Source: Flavobacterium frigoritolerans
GTDB lineage: Bacteria; Bacteroidota; Bacteroidia; Flavobacteriales; Flavobacteriaceae
Direction: 5' to 3'
Length of the DNA stretch: 64,000 nt
Assembly (NCBI RefSeq): GCF_025847275.1
Contig: NZ_JAOZEV010000001.1
Location: 496,001-560,000, forward strand
The translations under genes were made by a program, and so were the position numbers. The notes beneath the pieces were generated by a model that searched no databases, was not told where the DNA came from, and saw only the letters and a list, made by a program, of their open reading frames with translations. The first letter of the stretch is position 1. The number at the start of each line of letters is the position of its first letter. This document shows positions 28,305-36,795 of this stretch, one piece after another.

Positions 28305-29033
28305 TTATTCTAAAACTACTTCTAGATTAGTACTCGCTGGGTCTTGCAAACAATCTAAAAGTTGAAGCGTAAGTGTTAATGATTTTTTATCCGAACTAAG
28401 TATTGCCGCAGCATTCGAAACCGATTTTATCCTACGAGGGAAATTATATTTAAGCGAGTAAGTTAGCGTTAAATCTAAGGAATGGGTTTTGGATTTAAAA
28501 TCCTTTATTTGGTTTTTGTTTTTTTCAATTTCAGCTTCATTGATAACATTCAAAGTCCGTTTAAAAACTGTTCCATCAAAACTATATTGTACATCAAAAA
28601 AATGTTTTTCGGCTGTAAGCGCATAATTATTCTCAAGATCATTTGCATAATCTTCTGTGTTATATAAATTCGGAACAACGTCTATTTTGGTAAAAGGAAA
28701 TGTAATAATAGTTTTAAATTCCTTGTCAAAAGAACTCTTCTTTACATGCACTTTTACATTTGCATATTTTTGAAATAACTGCTGTTCTGACTGTGTATAT
28801 TTAAAAAACGTCTCGTTGTACTTTGTAATGTAATCCTGAAAAACATAAGCTGTATCTTTGAATTGTTCTTCTTTTGAATATTTTTCTCCCGCCGAAAGCA
28901 TATAGCTATGCTCATCTCTAAGCTGAACCACATTGATAGTTCCACTCCCATCAGCATTTAAAGAAATCGTTTCGGTGACTTGACAACTTGTAAAAAGAAT
29001 TATGAGTAAAAAAAAGGAGAAATATTTTTTCAT
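28305..29033 (-). CDS. Lipoprotein of unknown function (tandem paralogue)
   Basis: The 242-residue protein starts MKKYFSFFLLIILFTSC, with the lipobox cysteine at C17. The layout repeats that of the 27462-28214 gene: an N-terminal block with a GSGT core, a middle helical region, and a C-terminal block with YNFPRRIKSVSNA. Sequence outside these blocks has diverged strongly, which suggests an old duplication. Both proteins probably face the periplasm or the cell surface. The gap between the two genes is 90 bases and holds a -7 element, so the downstream copy may also have its own promoter. Confidence 0.8.
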   Translation of the reverse strand: MKKYFSFFLLIILFTSCQVTETISLNADGSGTINVVQLRDEHSYMLSAGEKYSKEEQFKDTAYVFQDYITKYNETFFKYTQSEQQLFQKYANVKVHVKKSSFDKEFKTIITFPFTKIDVVPNLYNTEDYANDLENNYALTAEKHFFDVQYSFDGTVFKRTLNVINEAEIEKNKNQIKDFKSKTHSLDLTLTYSLKYNFPRRIKSVSNAAAILSSDKKSLTLTLQLLDCLQDPASTNLEVVLE

Positions 29034-29268
29034 GTTTTAATTTAGAGCCTTAGAATTTGAATCGCTAATGTACTGAAGTTTTTGTATGAAAAAAGCTATG
29101 CCGCAAAGTTTATTATAGAAAAATCACAAAGAAAACACAAGTACTATTTTAACCTGAAACTAGAAACCTGAAACCGTTCTTGCTTCTCTCTTCTCTCACA
29201 AAAAACTCCTTATAAAATCGCAATATTTCTCGTTCTGAAAAAACTACAATTATTTTCAAATTTTGAAA

Positions 29269-29298
29269 TTGCCACTTTTTCAAATTTGACTATCTTTG
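29269..29298 (+). promoter_or_regulatory. Canonical Bacteroidota promoter of lysS
   Basis: TTG at 29269-29271, a spacer of 19 bases, then TATCTTTG at 29291-29298, an exact TAnnTTTG. Transcription would start about 15 bases before the ATG at 29321. Both elements and the spacing match the consensus for the housekeeping sigma factor of this phylum. Confidence 0.8.
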
Positions 29299-29320
29299 CA
29301 CACTTAAAAAACAGTATATA

Positions 29321-31021
29321 ATGGCCTTATCTGAACAAGAAATCATCCGAAGAGAAAAACTTCAAAACTTACGCAACTTAGGAATCAATCCTTATCCTGC
29401 TAATCTTTTTCCTGTAAATCACACTTCAAAGCAAATTAAGGAGTCTTTTGAAGAGGGTAAGAAGGTTATTGTTGCTGGACGTTTGATGAGTGTGAGAGAT
29501 CAGGGAAAAGCCTGTTTTGCTGAATTACAAGATAGCGAAGGACGTATTCAATTATATGTTAATCGTGATGTTTTGTGTGAAGGTGATGATAAAACGTTGT
29601 ACAATCAGGTATTTAAAAAATTAACTGACTTAGGTGATTTCATTGGTATTGAAGGTGAATTGTTTACTACCAAAGTTGGTGCACAATGTATTCGTGTTGA
29701 CGGATTTACATTTTTAAGTAAAACATTGCGTCCGCTTCCTTTGCCAAAAGTAGATGAAGACGGAAATGTACACGATGCATTTAATGATCCTGAGTTACGT
29801 TACAGAATGCGTTATGTAGATTTAACAGTGAATCCTCAAGTTAAAGAAAACTTTATCAAACGTACGAAGTTATATACCGCTATGCGTGGCTATTTTAATG
29901 ATTCAGGTTATCTTGAAGTGGAAACTCCGGTTTTACAATCAATTCCAGGAGGAGCTTCGGCAAGACCATTTATCACGCATCATAATTCGCTTGACATTCC
30001 GCTTTACATGCGTATTGCAAACGAATTGTATTTAAAAAGATTAATTGTTGGTGGTTTTGAAGGTGTATATGAGTTCTCTAAAAACTTTAGAAATGAAGGA
30101 ATGGACAGAACACATAACCCTGAATTTACTGCAATGGAAATATATGTAGCCTACAAAGACTACAACTGGATGATGGAATTTGCTGAAGGTTTACTTGAGC
30201 ATTGTGCTATCGCAGTAAATGGTACCAGCGAAGTTACTTTTGGTGAACACCAAATAAACTTTAAAGCACCTTACGCTCGTGTTACAATGACCGATTCTAT
30301 CAAACACTTTACAGGTTTTGACATTTCTGGTAAAACAGAAGAAGAATTGTTCGATGCTGCAAGAGGAATGGGAATTGAAGTTGACAAAACAATGGGGAAA
30401 GGAAAACTAATTGATGAAATTTTTGGAGCAAAATGCGAAGGGAATTACATTCAGCCAACTTTCATCACTGATTATCCTAAAGAAATGTCGCCATTGTGTA
30501 AAGAGCACCGTGACAATCCAGAACTTACAGAACGTTTTGAATTAATGGTTTGTGGTAAAGAAATAGCAAATGCTTATTCTGAATTAAATGACCCAATTGA
30601 CCAACGTGAGCGTTTTGAAGACCAAATGCGTTTGTCTGAAAAAGGTGATGATGAAGCTAATGGTATTATCGACGAAGATTTCTTAAGAGCGTTGGAATAC
30701 GGTATGCCTCCAACATCTGGAATGGGTATCGGAATGGATCGTTTGATTATGTACTTAACCAATAATGCCTCTATACAAGAAGTATTATTGTTCCCACAAA
30801 TGCGTCCAGAGAAAAAACAAACTATAGAATTATCTGATGAAGAGAAAGCAATTATACACTTCCTTAAAGAAAACGAAAACAAAATGGATCTTGCACAACT
30901 AAAAGTTACAGCTAATTTAAGCGGTAAAAAATGGGACGCTGCAATGAAAAATTTGTCAAAACACGGTTTGACTAAAGTTGCAGTTGAAGGCGAATTTAAA
31001 TTTGTCGAATTGGTTGGGTAA
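29321..31021 (+). CDS. lysS: Lysyl-tRNA synthetase (class II)
   Basis: The 566-residue enzyme charges tRNA-Lys. An OB-fold anticodon-binding domain (about 55-165, VIVAGRLMSVRDQGKACFAE) precedes the class II catalytic core. Motif 2 is FRNEGMDRTHNPEFTAMEIY and motif 3 is PPTSGMGIGMDRLIMYLT. It is about 60 residues longer than the Escherichia coli enzyme. The extra C-terminal part (about 500-566, LSDEEKAIIHFLKENENKMD onward) looks helical and winged-helix-like, an extension I have seen in Bacteroidota homologues. An exact promoter precedes it and a strong terminator follows at 31044-31070, so it is monocistronic. Confidence 0.97.
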   Translation: MALSEQEIIRREKLQNLRNLGINPYPANLFPVNHTSKQIKESFEEGKKVIVAGRLMSVRDQGKACFAELQDSEGRIQLYVNRDVLCEGDDKTLYNQVFKKLTDLGDFIGIEGELFTTKVGAQCIRVDGFTFLSKTLRPLPLPKVDEDGNVHDAFNDPELRYRMRYVDLTVNPQVKENFIKRTKLYTAMRGYFNDSGYLEVETPVLQSIPGGASARPFITHHNSLDIPLYMRIANELYLKRLIVGGFEGVYEFSKNFRNEGMDRTHNPEFTAMEIYVAYKDYNWMMEFAEGLLEHCAIAVNGTSEVTFGEHQINFKAPYARVTMTDSIKHFTGFDISGKTEEELFDAARGMGIEVDKTMGKGKLIDEIFGAKCEGNYIQPTFITDYPKEMSPLCKEHRDNPELTERFELMVCGKEIANAYSELNDPIDQRERFEDQMRLSEKGDDEANGIIDEDFLRALEYGMPPTSGMGIGMDRLIMYLTNNASIQEVLLFPQMRPEKKQTIELSDEEKAIIHFLKENENKMDLAQLKVTANLSGKKWDAAMKNLSKHGLTKVAVEGEFKFVELVG

Positions 31022-31043
31022 ATTTTATTATTTTATATTTAAC

Positions 31044-31070
31044 AAAAAATCTGCCTTTTAGGCAGATTTT
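31044..31070 (+). terminator. Rho-independent terminator of lysS
   Basis: AAAAAATCTGCC and GGCAGATTTTTT form a perfect stem around TTTTA-type loop sequence, with the T run serving as the tail. It starts 23 bases after the lysS stop. Confidence 0.9.
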
Positions 31071-31110
31071 TTGTTTTACATTTATTAGAATTTAATTAAA
31101 AACTATCCAT

Positions 31111-31770
31111 ATGTGTAGAATTGATTGGGATTTATTATTAAAATTTACTATCCCTATATTAGCCTTTTTTGCTGGTTGGCTTCCTATTTTTTTTGCTGAC
31201 AAAAGAAGGACTAAAGAATTAAAATCTGAACTTAAATTAAGCAATGAATTTAAAGAAATTGAACTAAACTATAAAAGAGCTGAATTTATTTACAATCAAA
31301 AACACCAGGGATACGAGAATCTACTAAAAATAATAAGTAATTATTCAAAAGACACTCGTGATCTAATTTTTGAAGATTTCTTGCTGGTTGTTTTTGAATT
31401 TAATTCTAAAAATGATGAATTAAATAATAATGAAATTGAATCTTTTTATGAAAAATTTAGTTCTATTTCAAAAAAGTATAATGATTTATATCAATTATTA
31501 AACATCGAAATTCAGCCTTCAATTTTAAATTCATCTGATGAAGTATATGATCTAATTGAAGATGTAAAAAGTAATTATAACACAATTTTTAAAAAATTCA
31601 CAGATGACTTCCTTCCCAAATTCATGACATTCAGCATTGAAGAAATGGAAAAACATAATTATGAAATAAAAACTTTTTTTAAAAAATATCAATTATCATT
31701 TGATCAACTCAAAATGCAAATGAGAAAAGAAATAAAAGAAGAACAAACAAAAATCAATAAATTACACTAA
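31111..31770 (+). CDS. Membrane-anchored coiled-coil protein of unknown function
   Basis: The 219-residue protein has one N-terminal transmembrane helix (about 9-28, LLKFTIPILAFFAGWLPIFF), followed by basic residues (ADKRRTKELK). The rest is a long charged helical region with coiled-coil character (KSELKLSNEFKEIELNYKRA and the C-terminal KMQMRKEIKEEQTKINK). This topology puts most of the protein in the cytoplasm. No family is recognised. It is very AT-rich even for this genome and is followed by a broken short frame, so an accessory origin is possible. Confidence 0.6.
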   Translation: MCRIDWDLLLKFTIPILAFFAGWLPIFFADKRRTKELKSELKLSNEFKEIELNYKRAEFIYNQKHQGYENLLKIISNYSKDTRDLIFEDFLLVVFEFNSKNDELNNNEIESFYEKFSSISKKYNDLYQLLNIEIQPSILNSSDEVYDLIEDVKSNYNTIFKKFTDDFLPKFMTFSIEEMEKHNYEIKTFFKKYQLSFDQLKMQMRKEIKEEQTKINKLH

Positions 31771-31812
31771 AAGAAAAGTCATAACTGCATCACGCGATTA
31801 AATCATATTTCA

Positions 31813-31941
31813 ATGAATAACTTAAAAAAGTATAAAAAACTAAAATTAGAATTTCATCAATTGAGTGCATAAGAAATTACTTCAATAGAAAAAAGCGAAG
31901 AAGATTTAGAATGGCTAACAAAACAAGAAAAATCAACCTAA
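31813..31941 (+). pseudogene. Short broken frame, 42 codons interrupted by one stop
   Basis: From the ATG at 31813 the frame codes MNNLKKYKKLKLEFHQLSA, meets a TAA at 31870-31872, and continues EITSIEKSEEDLEWLTKQEK to a second stop at 31939. Both halves have the same charged helical composition. A single nonsense change in a small gene would explain this. Two unrelated chance frames are the alternative. Confidence 0.35.
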
Positions 31942-31972
31942 TTACAATCACATTTCCGAGAATAAAAGATAT

Positions 31973-32002
31973 AAAAAAAGAGCTTCAATTGAAGCTCTTT
32001 TT
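31973..32002. terminator. Bidirectional terminator, identical in stem to the one at 33808
   Basis: AAAAAGAGCTTC, loop AATT, GAAGCTCTTTTT. It is a perfect palindrome with A and T runs on the two sides, placed between convergent genes, so it can end transcripts from both. Confidence 0.85.
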
Positions 32003-32020
32003 CTTTGTTTAATCTTCTCT

Positions 32021-32638
32021 TTAAAAAGAAATCTTCTCGTATTTTTTATTATCTATATCTAAAATTTCAGGAGATTCTGCAGGAACGTCACCTTTCCATT
32101 TTTCCTGAACTGAAGGATTAGAAGGGTACTTTCCGTTTTTCATTTTTACATTATACAAAATCCCTTTACTGCTTACTATAAGATCTCGGAATTTCTCTGA
32201 AGTACCTGTTCCAACAAAAATAGGAAAATCGGTCACTGTAAATTTGTTCAACAAGCTTCCATCGTTCTTTAAAATAAAACCAGAACATCCTCCTGTTCCA
32301 CAAAAATAAGGACTAGAAAGACCTACAATATACTCGTCTTTTTCATCATTATTTAAATCGAAAGCATCGTAGTAAAAAAAGCGATCTTCTTTTGTCATTG
32401 CTGCCAAATCATTCTTCAATAATACTGTATTTAACTGTTTACGGATCAAATCAATAACCTTAGGATCTGCTATTGCTTTTTTATTATTTACTATTATTGA
32501 ATCGTTATTATTTTCTGTTTGTACTATTGTATCAACAGTTGCTGAATCTATATCTTTTGCTACATCGGTAGTAGTTTCTTTTTTCTGGCAAGAGTACAAA
32601 CTAACTATTGCTAAGCCTATTAAAATTGTCTTTTTCAT
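32021..32638 (-). CDS. Lipoprotein of unknown function
   Basis: The 205-residue protein begins MKKTILIGLAIVSLYSC, with the acylated cysteine at C17. A low-complexity Thr/Asp/Asn-rich linker (about 20-55) leads to a compact domain. That domain contains FFYYDAFDLNNDEKDEYIVGL, which resembles a calcium-binding loop of the D-x-N-x-D-E-x-D type, and a CGTGGCSGFI pair of cysteines likely to form a disulfide. Function is unknown. The ATG at 32638 is preceded by a TATTTTTG -7-like element at 32672-32679. The gene is flanked by the terminator at 31973. Confidence 0.75.
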   Translation of the reverse strand: MKKTILIGLAIVSLYSCQKKETTTDVAKDIDSATVDTIVQTENNNDSIIVNNKKAIADPKVIDLIRKQLNTVLLKNDLAAMTKEDRFFYYDAFDLNNDEKDEYIVGLSSPYFCGTGGCSGFILKNDGSLLNKFTVTDFPIFVGTGTSEKFRDLIVSSKGILYNVKMKNGKYPSNPSVQEKWKGDVPAESPEILDIDNKKYEKISF

Positions 32639-32707
32639 GATTTTTATTATTTTTTACAACCATTAAATTTACAAAAATAAATCATACTACATCCTAGTAA
32701 ATCCACT

Positions 32708-33709
32708 CTACACCAACAAAGCCAATTTATTTTGGATTTCTTTTTTTATTAGTAATTCTTTAATATTATTATAGGTTACAAGTGCAATTTGGGTTAAGGC
32801 TTCGTTTGTAAAAAATGCCTGATGTGCAGTCACCAATACATTTGGAAAACTCATTAACCGCTGGATTGCATCATCTTTTATAATATCTTCAGAAAGATCT
32901 CTAAAAAATAATTTTTCTTCCTGTTCATATACATCAATACCCAGATACCCTACTTTACCTTCTTTAAGCGCTTCAATAACACTTGCCGTTTCTATTAATC
33001 CGCCACGGCTTGTATTAATAATCATAACACTATTTTTCATTTGTGCCAATGAGCCTTTGTTTATAATATGCTTTGTTTTTTCGTTTAACGGACAATGCAA
33101 TGAGATTATATCACTTTCTTTAAAAACAGTATCCAAATCGGTAAATACAACGCCTTCTTTTTCCATTTCGGGATTTATAGTAATATCATAAGCAAGGATT
33201 TTACAACCAAAACCTTTTCCTATTTTAGAGAAAGCTTTCCCAATATTTCCTGTTCCTATTATACCTATTGTTTTCCCATTCAAATCAAATCCTAGTAATC
33301 CATTCAAAGAAAAATTCTGTTCACGAACTCTGTTATACGCTTTATGAGTTTTGCGATTGAGTGTAAGTATCATTGCCATTGCATGCTCCGCAACGGCTTC
33401 GGGAGAATAAGCAGGAACTCTACATACATGAATTCCGTATCGCTTTGCAACTTCTAGATTAACATTATTAAACCCAGCGCAACGTAAAGCAATAATTCTC
33501 ACCCCTTTTTCTGCCAATTGTTTGATTACCACTTCGTCAACAATATCATTTACAAAAACGCAAATAATATTTGAGCTCTGAATTAAGTTTACGGTATGTT
33601 TGTTAAGTTGTGTTTCAAAAAACTCCAAATCAAATCCGAATTCACAATTATGCTTATTAAAAAAAGTTTTATCATATGGCTGAGCCGAGAAAAATGTTAT
33701 TTTATTCAT
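32708..33709 (-). CDS. D-lactate dehydrogenase-type 2-hydroxyacid dehydrogenase
   Basis: The ATG at 33709 gives 333 residues beginning MNKITFFSAQPYDKTFFN, the usual start of LdhA-like enzymes. Another ATG eight codons upstream (33733) has a purine-rich leader and cannot be excluded. The NAD-binding loop GIIGTGNIGKAF, the catalytic arginine region IIALRCAGFNNVNL, NTSRGGLIET and the catalytic histidine in VLVTAHQAFFTNEA are all present. It reduces pyruvate or a related 2-keto acid to the D-hydroxy acid with NADH in the cytoplasm. It follows the phosphodiesterase gene, with a terminator between them. Confidence 0.88.
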   Translation of the reverse strand: MNKITFFSAQPYDKTFFNKHNCEFGFDLEFFETQLNKHTVNLIQSSNIICVFVNDIVDEVVIKQLAEKGVRIIALRCAGFNNVNLEVAKRYGIHVCRVPAYSPEAVAEHAMAMILTLNRKTHKAYNRVREQNFSLNGLLGFDLNGKTIGIIGTGNIGKAFSKIGKGFGCKILAYDITINPEMEKEGVVFTDLDTVFKESDIISLHCPLNEKTKHIINKGSLAQMKNSVMIINTSRGGLIETASVIEALKEGKVGYLGIDVYEQEEKLFFRDLSEDIIKDDAIQRLMSFPNVLVTAHQAFFTNEALTQIALVTYNNIKELLIKKEIQNKLALLV

Positions 33710-33807
33710 ACCTGCTGCTCTATCTAAATCCATATGGCTCTTTCTTTAAAATTAGAATTGTTTATTCATTAAAATTAAGCAATTAATCGCAAAGTAATTT
33801 TACAGGC

Positions 33808-33841
33808 AAAAAAAAAGAGCTTCGATTGAAGCTCTTTTTTT
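33808..33841. terminator. Rho-independent terminator after the glycerophosphodiesterase gene
   Basis: AAAAAAGAGCTTC, loop GATT, GAAGCTCTTTTTT. It uses the same stem as the terminator at 31973-32002 and differs from it only in the loop. It directly follows the stop at 33847. Confidence 0.85.
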
Positions 33842-33846
33842 ATATA

Positions 33847-34779
33847 TTATTTTATTTTCTTAACTACAATATGCTTAGATTTTAATTTTTTATCATCCGC
33901 ATATTTTAGGAGTTGTTTACCTGCCTCTACGTTACGATCAGATGAAAGTACATCTGCTCCATTAGCCACTAGTTTATAATATAACTCATCTCCTTTGGCT
34001 GCAGCACTTTTATCAAGATTCCCCATTGTTCCTAGAATACAAGAAATCTTTCGGCTGTGTAAATATTCATACACTTCTGGCGCTGGTTCTTTAGTACCGA
34101 CAAATGCTATCATTTTATTGGCTTTTACACCTAATTTCTCCAAACGCTCTACATCTTCTTTTCCTCTAGCTGAAACTGATATCATTAAATCTGGTGCCAG
34201 CTTAGCAGCCTCTGCTGCTTGTGTTGCATTATAAGTAATAATTACTGAATAAGCCTCTGCTTTGTTTCTTCTTACTGCATCAATAATCATTTGCATCGGA
34301 ACTCCTTTTTTAATATCCAGGTTATAAATTACTTTGTCTTTACCCCATTGTAGGATTTGATCTAAAGTTTCGATTTTATATGGAGTTACTTTCCCTTCAG
34401 TATCTTTTAAGAAAAGCTCTTGTAATTCTTTATACGTATATCCTTCAATTACACCAGTTCCTGTTGTTGTTCTGTCTAATGTATTATCATGCATCATTAC
34501 CAGAACTGAATCCTTACTCAAAGCAATATCTGTTTCTACAATTGTTGGATTGTACTTTATTGCATTGGCAAATGTTGGTGTGCAATTCTCAGGGAAACCA
34601 ACTGTTGGTCCACCTCGATGTGCACTTACCAATGGCATTGTTTTTTTAGAATAATTTAAAAACTTCTGTAATTCTTTAGAATTTTTAAATTTTAATAAAT
34701 ATTCATTTTCCTGAGCAAAACCAAAGCTAAAAATGAAAGAAACTAAAACAGCAAACCACAAATTTTTATTCTGAAACAT
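33847..34779 (-). CDS. Glycerophosphodiester phosphodiesterase, secreted
   Basis: Starting at the ATG at 34779, the 310-residue protein has a signal peptide (MFQNKNLWFAVLVSFIFSFG, cleavage after FAQ). The GDPD active-site residues are visible: H and R in LVSAHRGGPTVGFPENC, ETDIALSKDSVLVMMHD with the metal-binding Glu/Asp and second histidine, and DRTTTGTG. It releases an alcohol and glycerol-3-phosphate from glycerophosphodiesters in the periplasm. The frame stays open to a TTG at 34806, but that codon overlaps a -7 promoter element (34804-34811), which supports the later start. Confidence 0.9.
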   Translation of the reverse strand: MFQNKNLWFAVLVSFIFSFGFAQENEYLLKFKNSKELQKFLNYSKKTMPLVSAHRGGPTVGFPENCTPTFANAIKYNPTIVETDIALSKDSVLVMMHDNTLDRTTTGTGVIEGYTYKELQELFLKDTEGKVTPYKIETLDQILQWGKDKVIYNLDIKKGVPMQMIIDAVRRNKAEAYSVIITYNATQAAEAAKLAPDLMISVSARGKEDVERLEKLGVKANKMIAFVGTKEPAPEVYEYLHSRKISCILGTMGNLDKSAAAKGDELYYKLVANGADVLSSDRNVEAGKQLLKYADDKKLKSKHIVVKKIK

Positions 34780-34803
34780 ATTATATTTATTAAAATTGGA
34801 CTG

Positions 34804-34811
34804 CAAACTTA
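34804..34811 (-). promoter_or_regulatory. -7 promoter element for the glycerophosphodiesterase gene
   Basis: TAAGTTTG on the minus strand fits TAnnTTTG exactly, about 25 bases before the ATG at 34779. No TTG lies at the expected -33 position, so the promoter is only half supported. Confidence 0.5.
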
Positions 34812-34915
34812 AGCAATTTCAACTATGTAAGACGTTATTTAAAAGTGAAATTACTATAAACTTCAAGTGCACCTTTCTTTATTATTTACCCCTTAAACAA
34901 AATGCTTTTTACCGA

Positions 34916-35161
34916 TTATTTTAAATCTAAATTTCGACCTACATAATAACCTGTCATCATGTCTATTACATCTTCAAGGATATCAATTTCATTAGCTCTT
35001 CCCTCCGCTATCAAAAAAGCATCAAACTCATAAAACTCTTTTAAGATAGTTTCCTTGCCAATCCCCTCTTTATTCAAATCGATTGTAAGTTGTCTTAATG
35101 ATTCTAATGGTAACTCATTTAAAAAAGCTTTCTCTATTCTCTTCGCAATAATTGATTCCAT
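34916..35161 (-). CDS. Small acidic helical protein of unknown function
   Basis: The 81-residue protein begins MESIIAKRIEKAFLNELPLE and has no signal peptide. It appears all-helical, with an acidic stretch FYEFDAFLIAEGRANEIDIL followed by EDVIDMMTGYYVGRNLDL. The family is not recognised. It lies 24 bases downstream of the DUF4274-type gene on the same strand, so the two are probably co-transcribed. Confidence 0.6.
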   Translation of the reverse strand: MESIIAKRIEKAFLNELPLESLRQLTIDLNKEGIGKETILKEFYEFDAFLIAEGRANEIDILEDVIDMMTGYYVGRNLDLK

Positions 35162-35185
35162 ATATTCCGTTCTTTTTAACCCTGC

Positions 35186-36106
35186 TTATAAATCTTTAAA
35201 ACTCATATGATCTGTACTAAAAAGCAAACCAATACCGCTATAAGGATCTTTTTTTAAATCGTAAAAATTAGTTACTCCTTCCAAATCTTTATATAAATCG
35301 GCAATTATTGTACTTGGCATAAATCCATCAATTGTGTGTCTTATAATTGTATCAGCAAGACAAGTCAATTCTTTTGTAGCGTTTGTTACACCTACATTAT
35401 TTCCAGTTTCCCAATCCCAAATTATCCAACCCCAATTGTGTTGTTTCTGAACACAGTCCATCCATAAGTAAGACAGGTTATTAATTTTTATCTTTCCTAA
35501 TTCTTTCCCTTTCCAGTATTCAACACTTTCTATTATTGCTTGAATTGCAATATTGGTTTCACCATAAATAAAATCAGGATTTGAAACCTGAATACTCTTT
35601 ATAGCATCTTTTATCTTAGTCTCAATCGTTTTTAATTCCTTCTCGTTGGGTTTTCTTAAAAATGCAAACTCAATATCTTGGCGTTCAAAAACAGTTCCTG
35701 CTGATTTCTCAAGCATTTCTTTAGGAATACATTTTGTGTTAGAATTTTCATCCAGAAATTCATCTTTAGGATTGAAAGAAAAATTCTCATCCTCATAAAA
35801 ACCAGCACAATATTTCTCTTCAATTTCTTTTATTAACTTATAAGTTTCATAATTTACATCTTCTTTTATTTCATCCTCATTTTTAAACTTGTAGAAATAA
35901 TCGGGTTGAAGAAACCAATACAGACAAAGAGCCGTGCCTTTATCACAAATTTTCTGTTTTACAATCCAATTAAAAGGCTCAATTCCATCATCATAATTCC
36001 AGTGTTGAACAAACTGATGTAACTCAGGAGCTGTTAATTTCTTATAAGACATTTCGCTATTAACAGCTTTAAGAACCCTATTTTTACTTTTCTTATTAAA
36101 CTCCAT
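35186..36106 (-). CDS. DUF4274-domain protein with an unknown C-terminal domain
   Basis: In the 306-residue protein, residues about 20-75 (PELHQFVQHWNYDDGIEPFN, CDKGTALCLYWFLQPDYFY) match what I know of DUF4274, a short domain of unknown role. The larger C-terminal part has NLSYLWMDCVQKQHNWGWII and TIDGFMPSTIIADLYKDLEG, which I do not recognise. No signal peptide or membrane helix is present. Neighbouring genes on both sides are small unknown proteins. Such clusters often include immunity-type proteins, but no toxin is visible. Confidence 0.65.
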   Translation of the reverse strand: MEFNKKSKNRVLKAVNSEMSYKKLTAPELHQFVQHWNYDDGIEPFNWIVKQKICDKGTALCLYWFLQPDYFYKFKNEDEIKEDVNYETYKLIKEIEEKYCAGFYEDENFSFNPKDEFLDENSNTKCIPKEMLEKSAGTVFERQDIEFAFLRKPNEKELKTIETKIKDAIKSIQVSNPDFIYGETNIAIQAIIESVEYWKGKELGKIKINNLSYLWMDCVQKQHNWGWIIWDWETGNNVGVTNATKELTCLADTIIRHTIDGFMPSTIIADLYKDLEGVTNFYDLKKDPYSGIGLLFSTDHMSFKDL

Positions 36107-36216
36107 TCTTTCCCTTTACTTCTATCTATTTTAATTTGTTTGATCGCTACACAAATTTAAAAACCTATCCTTATAAACCATCATAATAGGATGTAATTTC
36201 CCTTAACCATCATGCG

Positions 36217-36268
36217 TAAAAAAACTCCTATATTTAAAAGCCTTTAAACTTATTGATATAGAAGTCTT
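36217..36268 (-). terminator. Terminator after the 130-residue protein gene
   Basis: On the minus strand ACTTCTATAT pairs with ATATAGGAGT across a loop of about 22 bases, with a run of seven T after it. The left arm with its next base, ACTTCTATATC, recurs in the terminator at 36731-36776. Confidence 0.65.
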
Positions 36269-36286
36269 TAAATTATTAAAAAACGT

Positions 36287-36679
36287 TTATTTAGTATCGC
36301 CTTTTTTAACGGATAAAACAGAAACATCATATCCCAAATTAGCTAATATTTCTAATCCATCAAGTGGTTCCTGCTTATTTTCGCCTGTCCATCCTTTTTG
36401 CAGACCATATAAAATACATTCTCTAACATATTTAGGTCTATTCAAATTAACTACTTCCTTTTCGCCAGTTAATGGCTTAGAGAGCGGAAATCCAAAATTT
36501 AAAGGAAGACCAATAATCGGATCATCCCAGGTTAAAAAATCAACTAATAACGGACTTAGCTTATAATCCTTTAAAAATATTTTTATCGTCAATGTTCCTT
36601 CCTGCGCTGGTAAATCAACCTTTCCAGTCATTATATAGAGATAAACGTTATCCTCTACTGTTATTTTCCTTAATTTCAT
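36287..36679 (-). CDS. Conserved small protein of unknown function
   Basis: The 130-residue protein begins MKLRKITVEDNVYLYIMTGK, with no signal or membrane segment. It looks like a mixed alpha/beta domain (DLPAQEGTLTIKIFLKDYKL, LVDFLTWDDPIIGLPLNFG). The C-terminal end YVRECILYGLQKGWTGENKQ then LEILANLGYDVS suggests a helix-strand closing unit. No family is recognised. It is flanked by two similar terminators and is transcribed alone. Confidence 0.6.
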   Translation of the reverse strand: MKLRKITVEDNVYLYIMTGKVDLPAQEGTLTIKIFLKDYKLSPLLVDFLTWDDPIIGLPLNFGFPLSKPLTGEKEVVNLNRPKYVRECILYGLQKGWTGENKQEPLDGLEILANLGYDVSVLSVKKGDTK

Positions 36680-36730
36680 TTGTATAAATTAAACTTTAGT
36701 AAAATTAAGCATCCATTTCATTTAACACAT

Positions 36731-36776
36731 AAAAAAACTCCCATATCAATGCTCTTAGCTCACCGATATAGAAGTT
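36731..36776 (-). terminator. Terminator after the copper-type cluster
   Basis: On the minus strand ACTTCTATATC pairs with GATATGGGAGT and is followed by TTTTTTT. It closes the four-gene unit that begins at 40483. Confidence 0.65.
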
Positions 36777-36795
36777 TTAAATAATTAGTATCTCG

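Noticed and set aside
34380..34649. 89-residue plus-strand frame opposite the glycerophosphodiesterase
   Set aside because: It lies fully inside the antisense of a clear enzyme and has no family features.
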